Assembly (NCBI RefSeq): GCF_020883495.1
Contig: NZ_CP086610.1
Span: 1,407,501 to 1,471,500, forward strand
Direction: 5' to 3'
Source of the DNA: Shinella zoogloeoides
GTDB lineage: Bacteria > Pseudomonadota > Alphaproteobacteria > Rhizobiales > Rhizobiaceae
DNA: 64,000 nt
A program made the position numbers and the translations under genes. The notes below the pieces were generated by a model, which worked only from the letters and a program-made list of their open reading frames with translations, was not told the DNA's origin and did not search any database. Shown here piece by piece: positions 55,355-63,616 of this stretch. The first letter of the stretch is position 1. Each line of letters begins with the position of its first letter.

Positions 55355-57985
55355 TTAAGCATAGGAGGTGACGGGAGCCTTGGCCTCCTTCTGGCGCTGC
55401 TGGATGCTACCTAGCCACGTCTCCAGTTTCACGACTTCGGCTATCAGATCGGCATGAGAAACAGTCTCAGGGTTCAGGGTTTCCGCGGACGTATGCATCT
55501 CTTCCGACAACCGGCCTCGCGCTGCTGTTACGGTCTTAACGTCGTCATCGCTGATGATCGCGAGCTTGAATAGACTGTTGCCCTTTATGGCGTTATCGAA
55601 TCGAGCAAGGACCGGAAATACAAAGTCTGCGATGCCTTGATCCCAAGATTCTCGAAGTTGCTCGATGATGCCTTTGCAGAAGATAGTCCGCCGAGCATCC
55701 GGCCATGTATCAAATTGGTGCTTTGCTTCTTTCAGCTCCGAGCGCAGGGATTGCGCCAATTGTTGCGCTGATTTCGCCTTCATCGGCAGCTCTGACTCCA
55801 CAAAGCCGGGTCGGCTCTGTTTGCGACAAACTGTCTGATACTGGATGGAGCGCGTTTTTGCGTCCGCTTCGCGACGCAACTCGAAAAGAAACGTCAGATC
55901 GTGTGTAAACACGATGACCTGCCGGTGCTCAGCCTCCTCTACAAGTCGCGCTGCTACCGCCCTGCGATGAATGTGATCGAGCGATGACATAGGGTCGTCG
56001 AACACAATACTGGAGTATTGTTTGGATGTGACAAGCTCGGCCAGGAATGCAGCGAGTGCGACGCAACGATGTTCGCCCTCGCTGAAAATCTCGCCCACAG
56101 GCTCATCAGGTTTCTCAACGAGACAAACTTGAAAATATGACACAGCATTCGAATCTTTGACTTTCCGAAGCTCGACCGGCATTCTAGCCAACTTGAGCTT
56201 ATCAATCTCACGCGCGAATCGACCGCGTAAGGCGTTCGTAACAAGCTTGTCAGACAATTCCTTATTCTTAGTCGTAACGGATCGTTTTGCCGTATCCTTT
56301 GCGGCCTTGGTTATGATTTCGGCCTCTTTGCGCCTCTCAATCTCGGCTTTAATGTCCGCGAGTAGAGGGCCGAGTGCCTCTCGATCTTTCAGTTCTCGAT
56401 ATTCCTTCACCAAGGCAAGGTGCTCTGGGCTGTTTTGATCGGCTGACAGTTGAAGCGCACGACTCGCAAGGCGGACAGATAGCGCGGCGAGTGCAGTGGC
56501 TGGGAAGGCAGTGAGTTGCTCGGGAGCGGTCTTGCTACGGACGAAAGATCGAAGCCGCCAAGCCGCCCGCGTACTGCATTCTCTCACAACACCGGCAAGA
56601 GAGACGTCCCCGATCTCGGTCTCAATGAGGCTAACGAACTGGCGGCGGGCCGCAGCGCTCATATGCTTAGCGGCGGCTTGTTTTATCGCATCGCTATAGG
56701 CCTCTTCCGCGGCGTCTTCGTCGGCTTTTGTCGAGCCCTTAACGAACGTCTCGAACGTCACGAGGCGCTCAATCGCATCTTTTTCCATGGGCTGTTGGCA
56801 AAGCACGCACAACTCATCATGGCCCGTTGGATGCGGGAATGTCCTGCTCGGATATGCGATGCCATCGGAGTATTTCCGGGCGGCCTCCCAAAGAGCGCGC
56901 CATGTCGCCTTCCCCACGTCAGGAAGCGGCGAAGCGGCGAACAACGCGTCGGATGCCAATTTCGCGCTCTCGGCTTTGGTTTCCCAGTCGGATTTCAAGG
57001 AGGAGCGCATCGCAAACGCCGCAGGAGATGCCGTGTCGACCAGATTCTTGAGCTTGCCGATGCCATCATCAAGGCGTGCTTTCTGCGCGGTGATTTTCGC
57101 AGCGGCTCGTTTCGGTTCTTGTGCGAGATCGCTTTCCAGCGCGGCGAGGTGGGAGGTTTCCGCCTCTGACAATTGCGCCAGCAGGTCGAGCTGAGCGATG
57201 CTTGATTTTGTGGAGAGGCTGCGCACGAAAGCGCCGGCAGCGGTATCGGCACCAAGTTGGGGCTCTTTAATTGCCAGCGGCGTTTTCGCATTGATGGCGG
57301 CAAGCCGATCATCGAGCTTTGCCTTGACCTGATCACAGGCCGTAGCCAACGCTTCCAAGACACGCATTGGCTGGGGAATGTAGGCCACGGCGTTCGTCTT
57401 CTCGACGTGCACGTTGGCGCTTCTGGAGTCGAAAATGCTTATCGACGGAAGGTCAGCGTGGCTCGGCGCTTCCGGGCTCCATGCGAATTGATCCTCCGTG
57501 GCACCACGTAGGAACACAATGTTGGCGGTCTGCGGGGTAGCTGCCGCATCTTCCACGTCACGCAAGATCTTGTTGTTGCGGTCGCGTGTCCGGCAGGCGT
57601 GCTTCAGGATACGGACATAGCCAGATTTGCCTGACCCATTGTCGCCGTACACGATCGACAGTCCCGCCTGCGCGAATTCGAGTTTTTGATCGAAGGCCAG
57701 GGCATTGACGCCGGTTGGATTCTCGATACGCAACACGCTGACCGGTGCACCTAAGATACTTTGTGACGAGACATCTGCGTCTGACAACGGCGTGTGAGGC
57801 AGCGCTGGATCAAGGCAAATTTCGAGAAGTTCGTCGATCTCCTCGCTGCCAAGGATGCCGCTCTGAACAAGTCGGCGCAAAGCATCTCGTTGCCAAGCCG
57901 GACGCGTAGCAGACCAAGCAAGCACCTCGGCAAAAGCGAGGTTTTCGGTCAGCGTTTCTTCGTTGGTAGATTGAGCCTCAGCCAT
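55355..57985 (-). CDS. Large AAA/SMC-like ATPase with zinc-hook-like CxxC (RloC/AAA_13 type)
   Basis: 876 residues. Walker A IVYGDNGSGKSGYVRI (114-121), CVLCQQ at 393-396 between helical arms, ABC signature EIFSEGEHRCVALAAF (634-), Walker B SSIVFDDPMSSLDH (660-) and H-loop VFTHD (693-). Long coiled-coil-rich parts flank the CxxC, as in RloC/RecF-like ATPases with a zinc hook. The N-terminus has WQRDALRRLVQSGILGS. No clear nuclease motif in the last 180 residues. It is coupled to the XRE gene by a 1-base overlap (TGATG). Confidence 0.85.
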   Translation of the reverse strand: MAEAQSTNEETLTENLAFAEVLAWSATRPAWQRDALRRLVQSGILGSEEIDELLEICLDPALPHTPLSDADVSSQSILGAPVSVLRIENPTGVNALAFDQKLEFAQAGLSIVYGDNGSGKSGYVRILKHACRTRDRNNKILRDVEDAAATPQTANIVFLRGATEDQFAWSPEAPSHADLPSISIFDSRSANVHVEKTNAVAYIPQPMRVLEALATACDQVKAKLDDRLAAINAKTPLAIKEPQLGADTAAGAFVRSLSTKSSIAQLDLLAQLSEAETSHLAALESDLAQEPKRAAAKITAQKARLDDGIGKLKNLVDTASPAAFAMRSSLKSDWETKAESAKLASDALFAASPLPDVGKATWRALWEAARKYSDGIAYPSRTFPHPTGHDELCVLCQQPMEKDAIERLVTFETFVKGSTKADEDAAEEAYSDAIKQAAAKHMSAAARRQFVSLIETEIGDVSLAGVVRECSTRAAWRLRSFVRSKTAPEQLTAFPATALAALSVRLASRALQLSADQNSPEHLALVKEYRELKDREALGPLLADIKAEIERRKEAEIITKAAKDTAKRSVTTKNKELSDKLVTNALRGRFAREIDKLKLARMPVELRKVKDSNAVSYFQVCLVEKPDEPVGEIFSEGEHRCVALAAFLAELVTSKQYSSIVFDDPMSSLDHIHRRAVAARLVEEAEHRQVIVFTHDLTFLFELRREADAKTRSIQYQTVCRKQSRPGFVESELPMKAKSAQQLAQSLRSELKEAKHQFDTWPDARRTIFCKGIIEQLRESWDQGIADFVFPVLARFDNAIKGNSLFKLAIISDDDVKTVTAARGRLSEEMHTSAETLNPETVSHADLIAEVVKLETWLGSIQQRQKEAKAPVTSYA

Positions 57986-58752
57986 CAGCCTTTGCCACCT
58001 TTCTTGTCGGAGTCCCAGGCCGGGAGAATGAACGGCTGGCCATGGTCGATAGGAACGCGAATTGACGTTTCCCCCCACTCGGCGGGCGCTGCAAGCGCGA
58101 TGATGAAGCGCGACGAGAGGTCGGCATATTCGCCTTCCGGCATGGGCGTATGTCGTTCGGGCAAGCGGCGGAAAAGATGAGTATGATAGACCCAAACGTC
58201 ATTGCCCCTGAGCAAGACCAAGAGCTGCTTGATCCGGCGGCGAACGGCGATTTCTTCGCTTGGGGCCACCTTCTCTAGGATGCTCCGGACGGACCACGTT
58301 AGGCCGTCCAAAATGCCGATCAGCTCTTCCGCGTACTCAGCCGCCTCATCCGTCAGCGAGATCATAATTTCGCAAGCGAAGTCGTTCGAGCTGTTTGCCT
58401 GCTTGAACAGCAGACCTTCATCCATCGTCACATTTGCGAGGTCGTAGTCGTACCGGGAAACCAAACGCTCTTCGCGCATCTCAGCAATGACAGCAGAGAA
58501 AACCTCGCCGGCGCCCGCGGTCTTTGATTGAGTGGCATCACAAGGAAACGAGATTTGCTCCCGGCGGACGTTCAAAACCTTCGCAAGTCGGTCAAGAACG
58601 TCTACTGGTACAGGCGCATTTTTGTTTTCGATCTCGCGAAGCGTCCGTTCGCTGACCCGAACCTCATAGGCCAATTCTTTCTGTGTCGAGACACGCTCGG
58701 CGTTGGTGCGGAGCCTCTTTATTTGGCTTCCATCGGGGGTAACTTTCTTCAC
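57985..58752 (-). CDS. XRE-family regulator with C-terminal sensor-like domain
   Basis: 255 residues. The HTH occupies residues ~10-65 (TQKELAYEVRVSERTLREIE); the C-terminal ~190 residues are of an unrecognised fold (LTDEAAEYAEELIGILDGLT). GTG at 58752 with GAGG upstream was chosen; the open frame is longer but only this part has HTH similarity. Directly coupled to the AAA ATPase; the pair is likely a regulated toxin-like or defence module. Confidence 0.8.
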   Translation of the reverse strand: MKKVTPDGSQIKRLRTNAERVSTQKELAYEVRVSERTLREIENKNAPVPVDVLDRLAKVLNVRREQISFPCDATQSKTAGAGEVFSAVIAEMREERLVSRYDYDLANVTMDEGLLFKQANSSNDFACEIMISLTDEAAEYAEELIGILDGLTWSVRSILEKVAPSEEIAVRRRIKQLLVLLRGNDVWVYHTHLFRRLPERHTPMPEGEYADLSSRFIIALAAPAEWGETSIRVPIDHGQPFILPAWDSDKKGGKG

Positions 58753-58957
58753 TGTCGCCTCGGTTTGTAATTGTCGATTTAGGCACAGTATAACAGTCGA
58801 CCTGCGAGTAGTCGGCAACAAACCGGCAGCTAACCGGCAAGCGCGCGGCAAGCCTGCGAGCGCGGCGGCTTTCACTCGCAGATCGATGCCCCAAAATCCC
58901 GGCGGGGCGGTTGAAACAGCACATCGACAGCAGCCGTTCCGAATGGAGGGCCTTGCC

Positions 58958-60013
58958 TCATCGGCGATCCATGGCCAGATCCTCCTGATACTGATGCCAG
59001 CCGTACATATCTTGTATGGGCTCGGCCATGACCTCATCGAGGTCGTCGATTTCCTGATGGAGCCGAGCATAGCAATCCAGGACAGCGAGATCGTCCATGC
59101 CGAGCCGCAGCTTGGCTGCTTGCCGACGCCAACTGGCAAACGGCAACTTCTTATGACGGGGCTTCCATTCAGGAAGAAGCCTTTGGTTCGCCTCGATCAG
59201 AACGCTGCTTCCGCGGGCGATGGAAAGCCGATCCGGATCGAACGGTTCAAAGGGAGTCTGGGTCGCTTTTAACTGGCGCTCACGCTCACGATGACGGCGC
59301 ACTACCTCCGCGATCGTGTCGGCCTCGAGTTGAACACGACGTAGGGTCTGAGTGGGGTCATCCTTACCGCTGCGACCCTTAGCGATTATTCCGAAATCGG
59401 TTTCCGATTTCCCTGCGAGGCCGATTAAGTGCTCCGCCAATGCATTGCCGAGCAGAAGAGGGTCGGGATCGACGCGCGCGGCGACGCGCATGCAGAACGC
59501 CGATACGTCGACCTTGCAAGCATACCGCCGCGTCTCCGCAAGCTCGGGAAAATGTTCGATGATCTCACCCCGGGAGAGTGACTCCTCCCAACGCAGGAAA
59601 CGCACCGGCCTCAGCAATTGCGGCGCGTAGCTCAGTACGAGTTTGAGGTATAGGCGGGCGAGGGGGCCGATGACAGGGTCGTCGCGCAGACCAACATGGT
59701 AGAGCTGATTGCGATAGCCGTGAAGGATCTGAACAGATCTGACGTCAACGTCCGCGAAATAGCCTGCCCGCTTTAACAGGGACGTCTTCGCATCAAAATT
59801 TTGCCCACGTCCAGCGAGCTTATCTTTCAGGGTCAATTTTGGGCTTGCTAATCTGCTATCTTCTTCGATCAGTTCTAAGCATCTTTGATGGCACATCAGC
59901 TCGAAAGCATTGTCGATTAAGATCAGCGCCATCCGGCTGCTGAGCGGACGTGCCGCCGATAGTTCCGCGGCCGCTCTGTCGAGTTGCTCAGCAAGAGGTA
60001 GGATGAAGCGCAT
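58958..60013 (-). CDS. HEPN-domain protein, putative RNase
   Basis: 351 residues. The first 130 look like a HEPN domain: SRMALILIDNAFELMCHQRC, followed by HGYRNQLYHVGL with the Rx4H catalytic motif (RNQLYH). The rest is basic and of unknown fold (RHRERERQLKATQTPF). HEPN proteins are RNases in toxin-antitoxin and abortive infection systems. It lies between the XRE/AAA pair and the HigBA operon, same strand. Confidence 0.75.
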   Translation of the reverse strand: MRFILPLAEQLDRAAAELSAARPLSSRMALILIDNAFELMCHQRCLELIEEDSRLASPKLTLKDKLAGRGQNFDAKTSLLKRAGYFADVDVRSVQILHGYRNQLYHVGLRDDPVIGPLARLYLKLVLSYAPQLLRPVRFLRWEESLSRGEIIEHFPELAETRRYACKVDVSAFCMRVAARVDPDPLLLGNALAEHLIGLAGKSETDFGIIAKGRSGKDDPTQTLRRVQLEADTIAEVVRRHRERERQLKATQTPFEPFDPDRLSIARGSSVLIEANQRLLPEWKPRHKKLPFASWRRQAAKLRLGMDDLAVLDCYARLHQEIDDLDEVMAEPIQDMYGWHQYQEDLAMDRR

Positions 60014-60094
60014 CAGACCTCCGGCGAGAGGTACTTGCGAGACAGCATCGCTTTCAAAGTGCGCCGAGCCCCCACGTTTTGATTATTCGAAGCG

Positions 60095-60943
60095 TCACGC
60101 GACCCGCCTAGCCAGGCGCTCATGCTCTGCGATGAGGAAAGTCAGATAGCTTCGTATGAGGTTGCAGTAGAGGCGTGCCTCATCGATCTGGAGCGCAAGG
60201 CCCTCCCTGAGATCGACCCCGTGACGGACGCCACCACCCGTCGGCGAGGAAAGATAGCCATGCAACGTCATCATCCATTGCAGGATTTGCTCTTGATGCC
60301 CGCGGCCGCGCTGGCGTAGTTCGCCGATGATTTCGTTGAAGTACCGACCCTGGATGCTGCCGTCTAAGATCTCAGGACCACGAAACGCCGTCGAGATCGT
60401 CTCCAGCAGCCAAAGGACCTCTTGGACGGCCTGACGGCCGTTGCCTTCGCTCAACGAGTGCTGGGAGGCATCAAGAGATTCGTTGATGATCGCTTGCGCC
60501 TGCACATCGAGAGATGGGGGAGCGTCGGGTACGTTGATCGGAATGTGGACCCGCGTTGCGACCAGCATGGGAGGGTCGAGCTGATAGCCAGCGTCTGCGT
60601 CCGCGAGGATGCGGTTTATCCGCCCGGCATCCGGCACGACCATGGTAGGATTGCGGGCGCGAAGTTCCTGGCATGCATCCCAGAATGCCTCGATGAATAT
60701 GGGGGCGTTCGTCTCCGCACGCGCCATATCTCGGTCGAGATCTTCGGATGCGAACCGTTCGTTGGTGCTCGGCCAATACTCTGTGTTGGCTGCGGCGCAG
60801 AAGCGAGCCTTGAAATGCTCCAAAATAGCCTTCCGCTGGCCTTGCCCGCAAACGCGGTTGATGAGATCGCGAAAGCCCTCTTGGACGGCGGCTTCTATCG
60901 GGCCGGGACTGTCAAAACGCCATCTGCCATCGAACTGGAGCAT
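60095..60943 (-). CDS. Unrecognised protein, third gene of the higBA operon (Abi_C-like end)
   Basis: 282 residues, no membrane segments. I do not recognise the N-terminal 200 residues. The end (GGVRHGVDLREGLALQIDEA, then YLTFLIAEHERLARR) resembles the C-terminal part of abortive-infection proteins where a conserved G-x-G-H/HG and a helix recur; this is a weak resemblance. It starts 6 bases after the higA stop, so it belongs to the toxin-antitoxin operon and may act as extra effector or chaperone. Confidence 0.55.
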   Translation of the reverse strand: MLQFDGRWRFDSPGPIEAAVQEGFRDLINRVCGQGQRKAILEHFKARFCAAANTEYWPSTNERFASEDLDRDMARAETNAPIFIEAFWDACQELRARNPTMVVPDAGRINRILADADAGYQLDPPMLVATRVHIPINVPDAPPSLDVQAQAIINESLDASQHSLSEGNGRQAVQEVLWLLETISTAFRGPEILDGSIQGRYFNEIIGELRQRGRGHQEQILQWMMTLHGYLSSPTGGGVRHGVDLREGLALQIDEARLYCNLIRSYLTFLIAEHERLARRVA

Positions 60944-60949
60944 CGGGTG

Positions 60950-61324
60950 TCACCGCGCTGCCGCCGACTTTCGGCGTGCTACGGTGCGCATAGGTCTGTC
61001 GTGGGAGACGGTTCCATCGCTGAGACGCTGGAGCCGGATGGCCGGCCGCCCCGGCAGATTCACCGTCAGCTCAAGTTTTCCGCCGATCGCCTCAACGTAG
61101 CTGCGCAGTGTCGATAGGTACATGTCAGCCTGCTTTTCGATCTTCGAGACCGACGGTTGCTTTATCTTCAGCGCCGCAGCGATGTCCTCCTGCGCCTTCC
61201 CGGCGATCTGACGCATCTCGCGCAGGCCCTCAACCTCCTGCTTCAGTTCCTCATAACGGGCTTCGATCTGCTCCTGCTGATCGCGGGGCAGAGAAGCAAT
61301 GACGTCGTTAAGGCTCCGGCCCAT
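60950..61324 (-). CDS. higA: HigA-like XRE antitoxin
   Basis: 124 residues with HTH MRQIAGKAQEDIAAALKIKQ followed by PSVSKIEKQADM. It binds its own promoter and neutralises the toxin encoded 3 bases upstream. The N-terminal helix (QQEQIEARYEELKQEVEGLR) could wrap the toxin. The toxin-first order is that of HigBA. Confidence 0.85.
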   Translation of the reverse strand: MGRSLNDVIASLPRDQQEQIEARYEELKQEVEGLREMRQIAGKAQEDIAAALKIKQPSVSKIEKQADMYLSTLRSYVEAIGGKLELTVNLPGRPAIRLQRLSDGTVSHDRPMRTVARRKSAAAR

Positions 61325-61327
61325 CGA

Positions 61328-61693
61328 TCAATCCTTCTTTGCGGATTTCAGGCTTTCCAGATGTGCGGAAAACCGACTGTCCGCCTTTGCGATAAGCTGC
61401 TTGTAGAAGCGCTTCTGGCTGCCGCCGGATTTGTCGCCTGCAACGAGAAGGATGGCCTTCCGTTCGGGATCGAAGGCGAAGGCAGCACGCCATTCGCCGT
61501 CGGCGGCAGAGAAACGCATCTCCTTCATATTGGCGTGCTTCGAGCCGTTGAGCGTGTCGGCGTATGGCCGACCGAGCTGCGGACCGAATTCGCCGAGCAG
61601 TTTCGCAACTGCCAGCAATTGGGTCTGAACCTCGCGCTCAAAAGCCAGGAACTCCGCCTCGAAGGCGTCATGCAATCTAACATCCCAGGTCAT
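61328..61693 (-). CDS. higB: RelE/ParE-superfamily toxin, HigB/Gp49-like
   Basis: 121 residues. The fold marks are LLAVAKLLGEFGPQLGRPYA, NMKEMRFSAADGEWRAAFAF and KRFYKQLIAKADSRF. Such toxins cut mRNA in the ribosome. No upstream overlap; a 40-base gap separates it from the nuclease gene. Confidence 0.87.
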   Translation of the reverse strand: MTWDVRLHDAFEAEFLAFEREVQTQLLAVAKLLGEFGPQLGRPYADTLNGSKHANMKEMRFSAADGEWRAAFAFDPERKAILLVAGDKSGGSQKRFYKQLIAKADSRFSAHLESLKSAKKD

Positions 61694-61733
61694 ATAGCTT
61701 CCAAGCTATGTTGAGTCAATGGCGAGCGGGGCA

Positions 61734-62153
61734 TTAGTTGCCACCCTCGGCCACGCCAGCCTGGCGAAGCAGATCGCCAAGGCTCTTTCCACCGATCCAA
61801 CATCGCGCAATGACGCGGTCAAAGGAGCGGACGCGGCCGCCGCGCCCACGTTCGGCCGTGCAGGTGATCTCGCGCCGAAGGGCGACGCGTTCGAGCGCCG
61901 CTTTCGCCGCGGGACCGCCTGGCGTGTGCAGCTCCGGGGCATCGAAGTCGGCAAGGCGCACCTCGATCCACTCGTTGGGGTCCGATGTACGCCCGACGCA
62001 AAGACCGTCGCCGTCGCCGACATAACGGACCAAGCCGGAGAACTCGACTCCAACCTGCGAGGGGACAGGCGCCTCGCATGGATCTGCATGGGCCGGGACC
62101 GCAAAGCAGGCCGTGACGAATGCGCCGGTGACAGCGATGAAGCGACCGCTCAC
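61734..62153 (-). CDS. Secreted thermonuclease-like protein (SNase fold)
   Basis: 139 residues with a signal peptide (IAVTGAFVTACFAVPAHA) and a staphylococcal-nuclease-like core (YVGDGDGLCVGRTSD, VRLADFDAPELHTPGG). Acidic residues of the calcium site are present (DGDG, DFDAPE). The end is shorter than full SNase proteins. It overlaps the integrase stop by 4 bases (ATGA), so the two are co-translated. Confidence 0.8.
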   Translation of the reverse strand: MSGRFIAVTGAFVTACFAVPAHADPCEAPVPSQVGVEFSGLVRYVGDGDGLCVGRTSDPNEWIEVRLADFDAPELHTPGGPAAKAALERVALRREITCTAERGRGGRVRSFDRVIARCWIGGKSLGDLLRQAGVAEGGN

Positions 62154-63424
62154 GCGGCCTTCTTCAAGGCGCTGCCGCCCTTCTTCTTCGCTAGCAGCGC
62201 CCGGACGAACTTATCCCACTTGGCCATGCCGGCGCGCTTTTCGACCATGTAGTTCCAGCGATCGTAGTGCTTCGAACTGACGTCCTGAAGGGCGTGGTTC
62301 TGAAGCCGATCGCGGATTTCCTTCGGCACACCAGCTTTTCCGGCGAGCGTCTTGAAAGTGCGCCGGAGATCGCGGTTCGTGACGTAGGGGATCACGCCGC
62401 GATCGCGCTGACGCCACATGAACGAGTATAGAGTGCCATGGCTGACCGGCTTTGACTGGTCCGTGGCGGAGGGGAAGAACCATCCATATTCGTTGGGCTT
62501 GATGGACTCGATCAGTTCGGCCGCGAGCGACGGGACCGGGACAGCGTGCGGCTGGAGGTTTTTGGTCTTCGACCAGTCGATGATCCGCTCTTTGGCGTCC
62601 CACTGGTCGACATGGAAGCGAGCGATCTCCTCAACGCGCTGTCCGGTCAGCATGAGAAGCTGCACGGCGCGGAGGTAGGAGGGAGTGACTGGCACATCGG
62701 GGCATTCGAGCCAACGATAGAGCTGCAGGAACTCGTCCTCATCCAGCCAGCGCGTGCCCTGGACCTTGGGCTCCGTCGGGATGCCGGTGGCCGGATTAAA
62801 AGGGATGCGGAAGCGGCGAGCCGATTGCTGTCGATAGTCGTTGTCGGATTTCATACCCCAGCCAAAGGCCGCGTGGAGATACGACCGCACATGATCGGCC
62901 ATCGACTTCGCGCCACGATCATAGATCGGACGGATTAGCTCGATGATCTCCTCGGCCTCGATCTCGCGGGCGAGGCGGTTTCGTCCGAGCGTATCGGCAA
63001 TCTTGTTCAGGCCTTTTTCCGTCTCCTTCCACGATGGCTTGCCGGCGGCCTTGAGCGACGCGACATAGCCCTCGAATAGGTCCGCGACCGTGCCAGGACG
63101 CGTATCCGTTGCGATCTTGATGCTTCGGCCCTTCTGGATCACATCCGCGAAGTCGCGCTTGAAGACCGCGCGCGCGTCAACGAGGGACATCGAGGGATAC
63201 GCACCGATCTTCTTCTTGGTGCGCTTGCCATCACGCCACTGCTGGGCCATCCAATCGGCGGTCACGCGCTTGGGCATTGGCTTGAGGACAAGGACGAGAC
63301 GGCCGGTGCCGCGTCCATCGCCGTCGGCGAGATTTTCTTGCTTCTGGCTCACCTCGACGCGCTTGAGCGCATGCCGGATGGCGGTGTCGGTCAGGCTGGG
63401 CATCGCGATTCTCCTGTTCCGCAA
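62150..63424 (-). CDS. int: Tyrosine recombinase integrase, DUF4102 (P4-like) family
   Basis: 424 residues. N-terminal arm-binding domain (KRTKKKIGAYPSMSLVDARA), SAM-like domain, and catalytic domain with R (LLMLTGQRVEEIARF), R (TNRDLRRTFKTLAGKAGV) and H-x-Y end (NHALQDVSSKHYDRW). All main catalytic residues are present. It is 178 bases from the right att copy and points inward, with the nuclease gene behind it. Confidence 0.94.
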   Translation of the reverse strand: MRNRRIAMPSLTDTAIRHALKRVEVSQKQENLADGDGRGTGRLVLVLKPMPKRVTADWMAQQWRDGKRTKKKIGAYPSMSLVDARAVFKRDFADVIQKGRSIKIATDTRPGTVADLFEGYVASLKAAGKPSWKETEKGLNKIADTLGRNRLAREIEAEEIIELIRPIYDRGAKSMADHVRSYLHAAFGWGMKSDNDYRQQSARRFRIPFNPATGIPTEPKVQGTRWLDEDEFLQLYRWLECPDVPVTPSYLRAVQLLMLTGQRVEEIARFHVDQWDAKERIIDWSKTKNLQPHAVPVPSLAAELIESIKPNEYGWFFPSATDQSKPVSHGTLYSFMWRQRDRGVIPYVTNRDLRRTFKTLAGKAGVPKEIRDRLQNHALQDVSSKHYDRWNYMVEKRAGMAKWDKFVRALLAKKKGGSALKKAA

Positions 63425-63601
63425 CTGGGATCGGTTCAGGAGAAACAGGGGTCGCTTGCTGGGAGCGGAGAGCCGTTTTCTACCCCTTAAACCGCCCCCA
63501 GTTTGCCAAAACCGTCCCCACTACGCAATGCCAAAAATGCCCGAGTTTGCTAGTGTTTCAGCGTGCTTGTGCGTGCTCCAGCGTGATCTTATTGACCGAG
63601 T

Positions 63602-63616
63602 GGGATGGTTATGGAC
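63602..63616. repeat. Right attachment-site copy of the island
   Basis: GGGATGGTTATGGAC on the plus strand, encoding V-H-N-H-P on the minus strand, next to the intact 5' part of radC. It pairs with 24548-24562. Confidence 0.7.

Larger units (their letters stand above)
24548..63616. mobile_element. Genomic island of about 39 kb integrated in radC
   Basis: Both halves of radC flank this block, an integrase and an AlpA-like gene lie at its ends, and its codon use is less GC-biased than the core. It carries oxidative-damage repair genes, regulators, two insertion sequences, a mutagenesis cassette and defence-like genes. No conjugation genes, relaxase or replication genes were seen, so it is an integrative element without self-transfer genes, or one that lost them. 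Confidence 0.9.

Noticed and set aside
24548-63616. Conjugative element (ICE) with transfer genes
   Set aside because: No relaxase, type IV secretion or coupling protein is present in the block, so it is not self-transmissible as seen.
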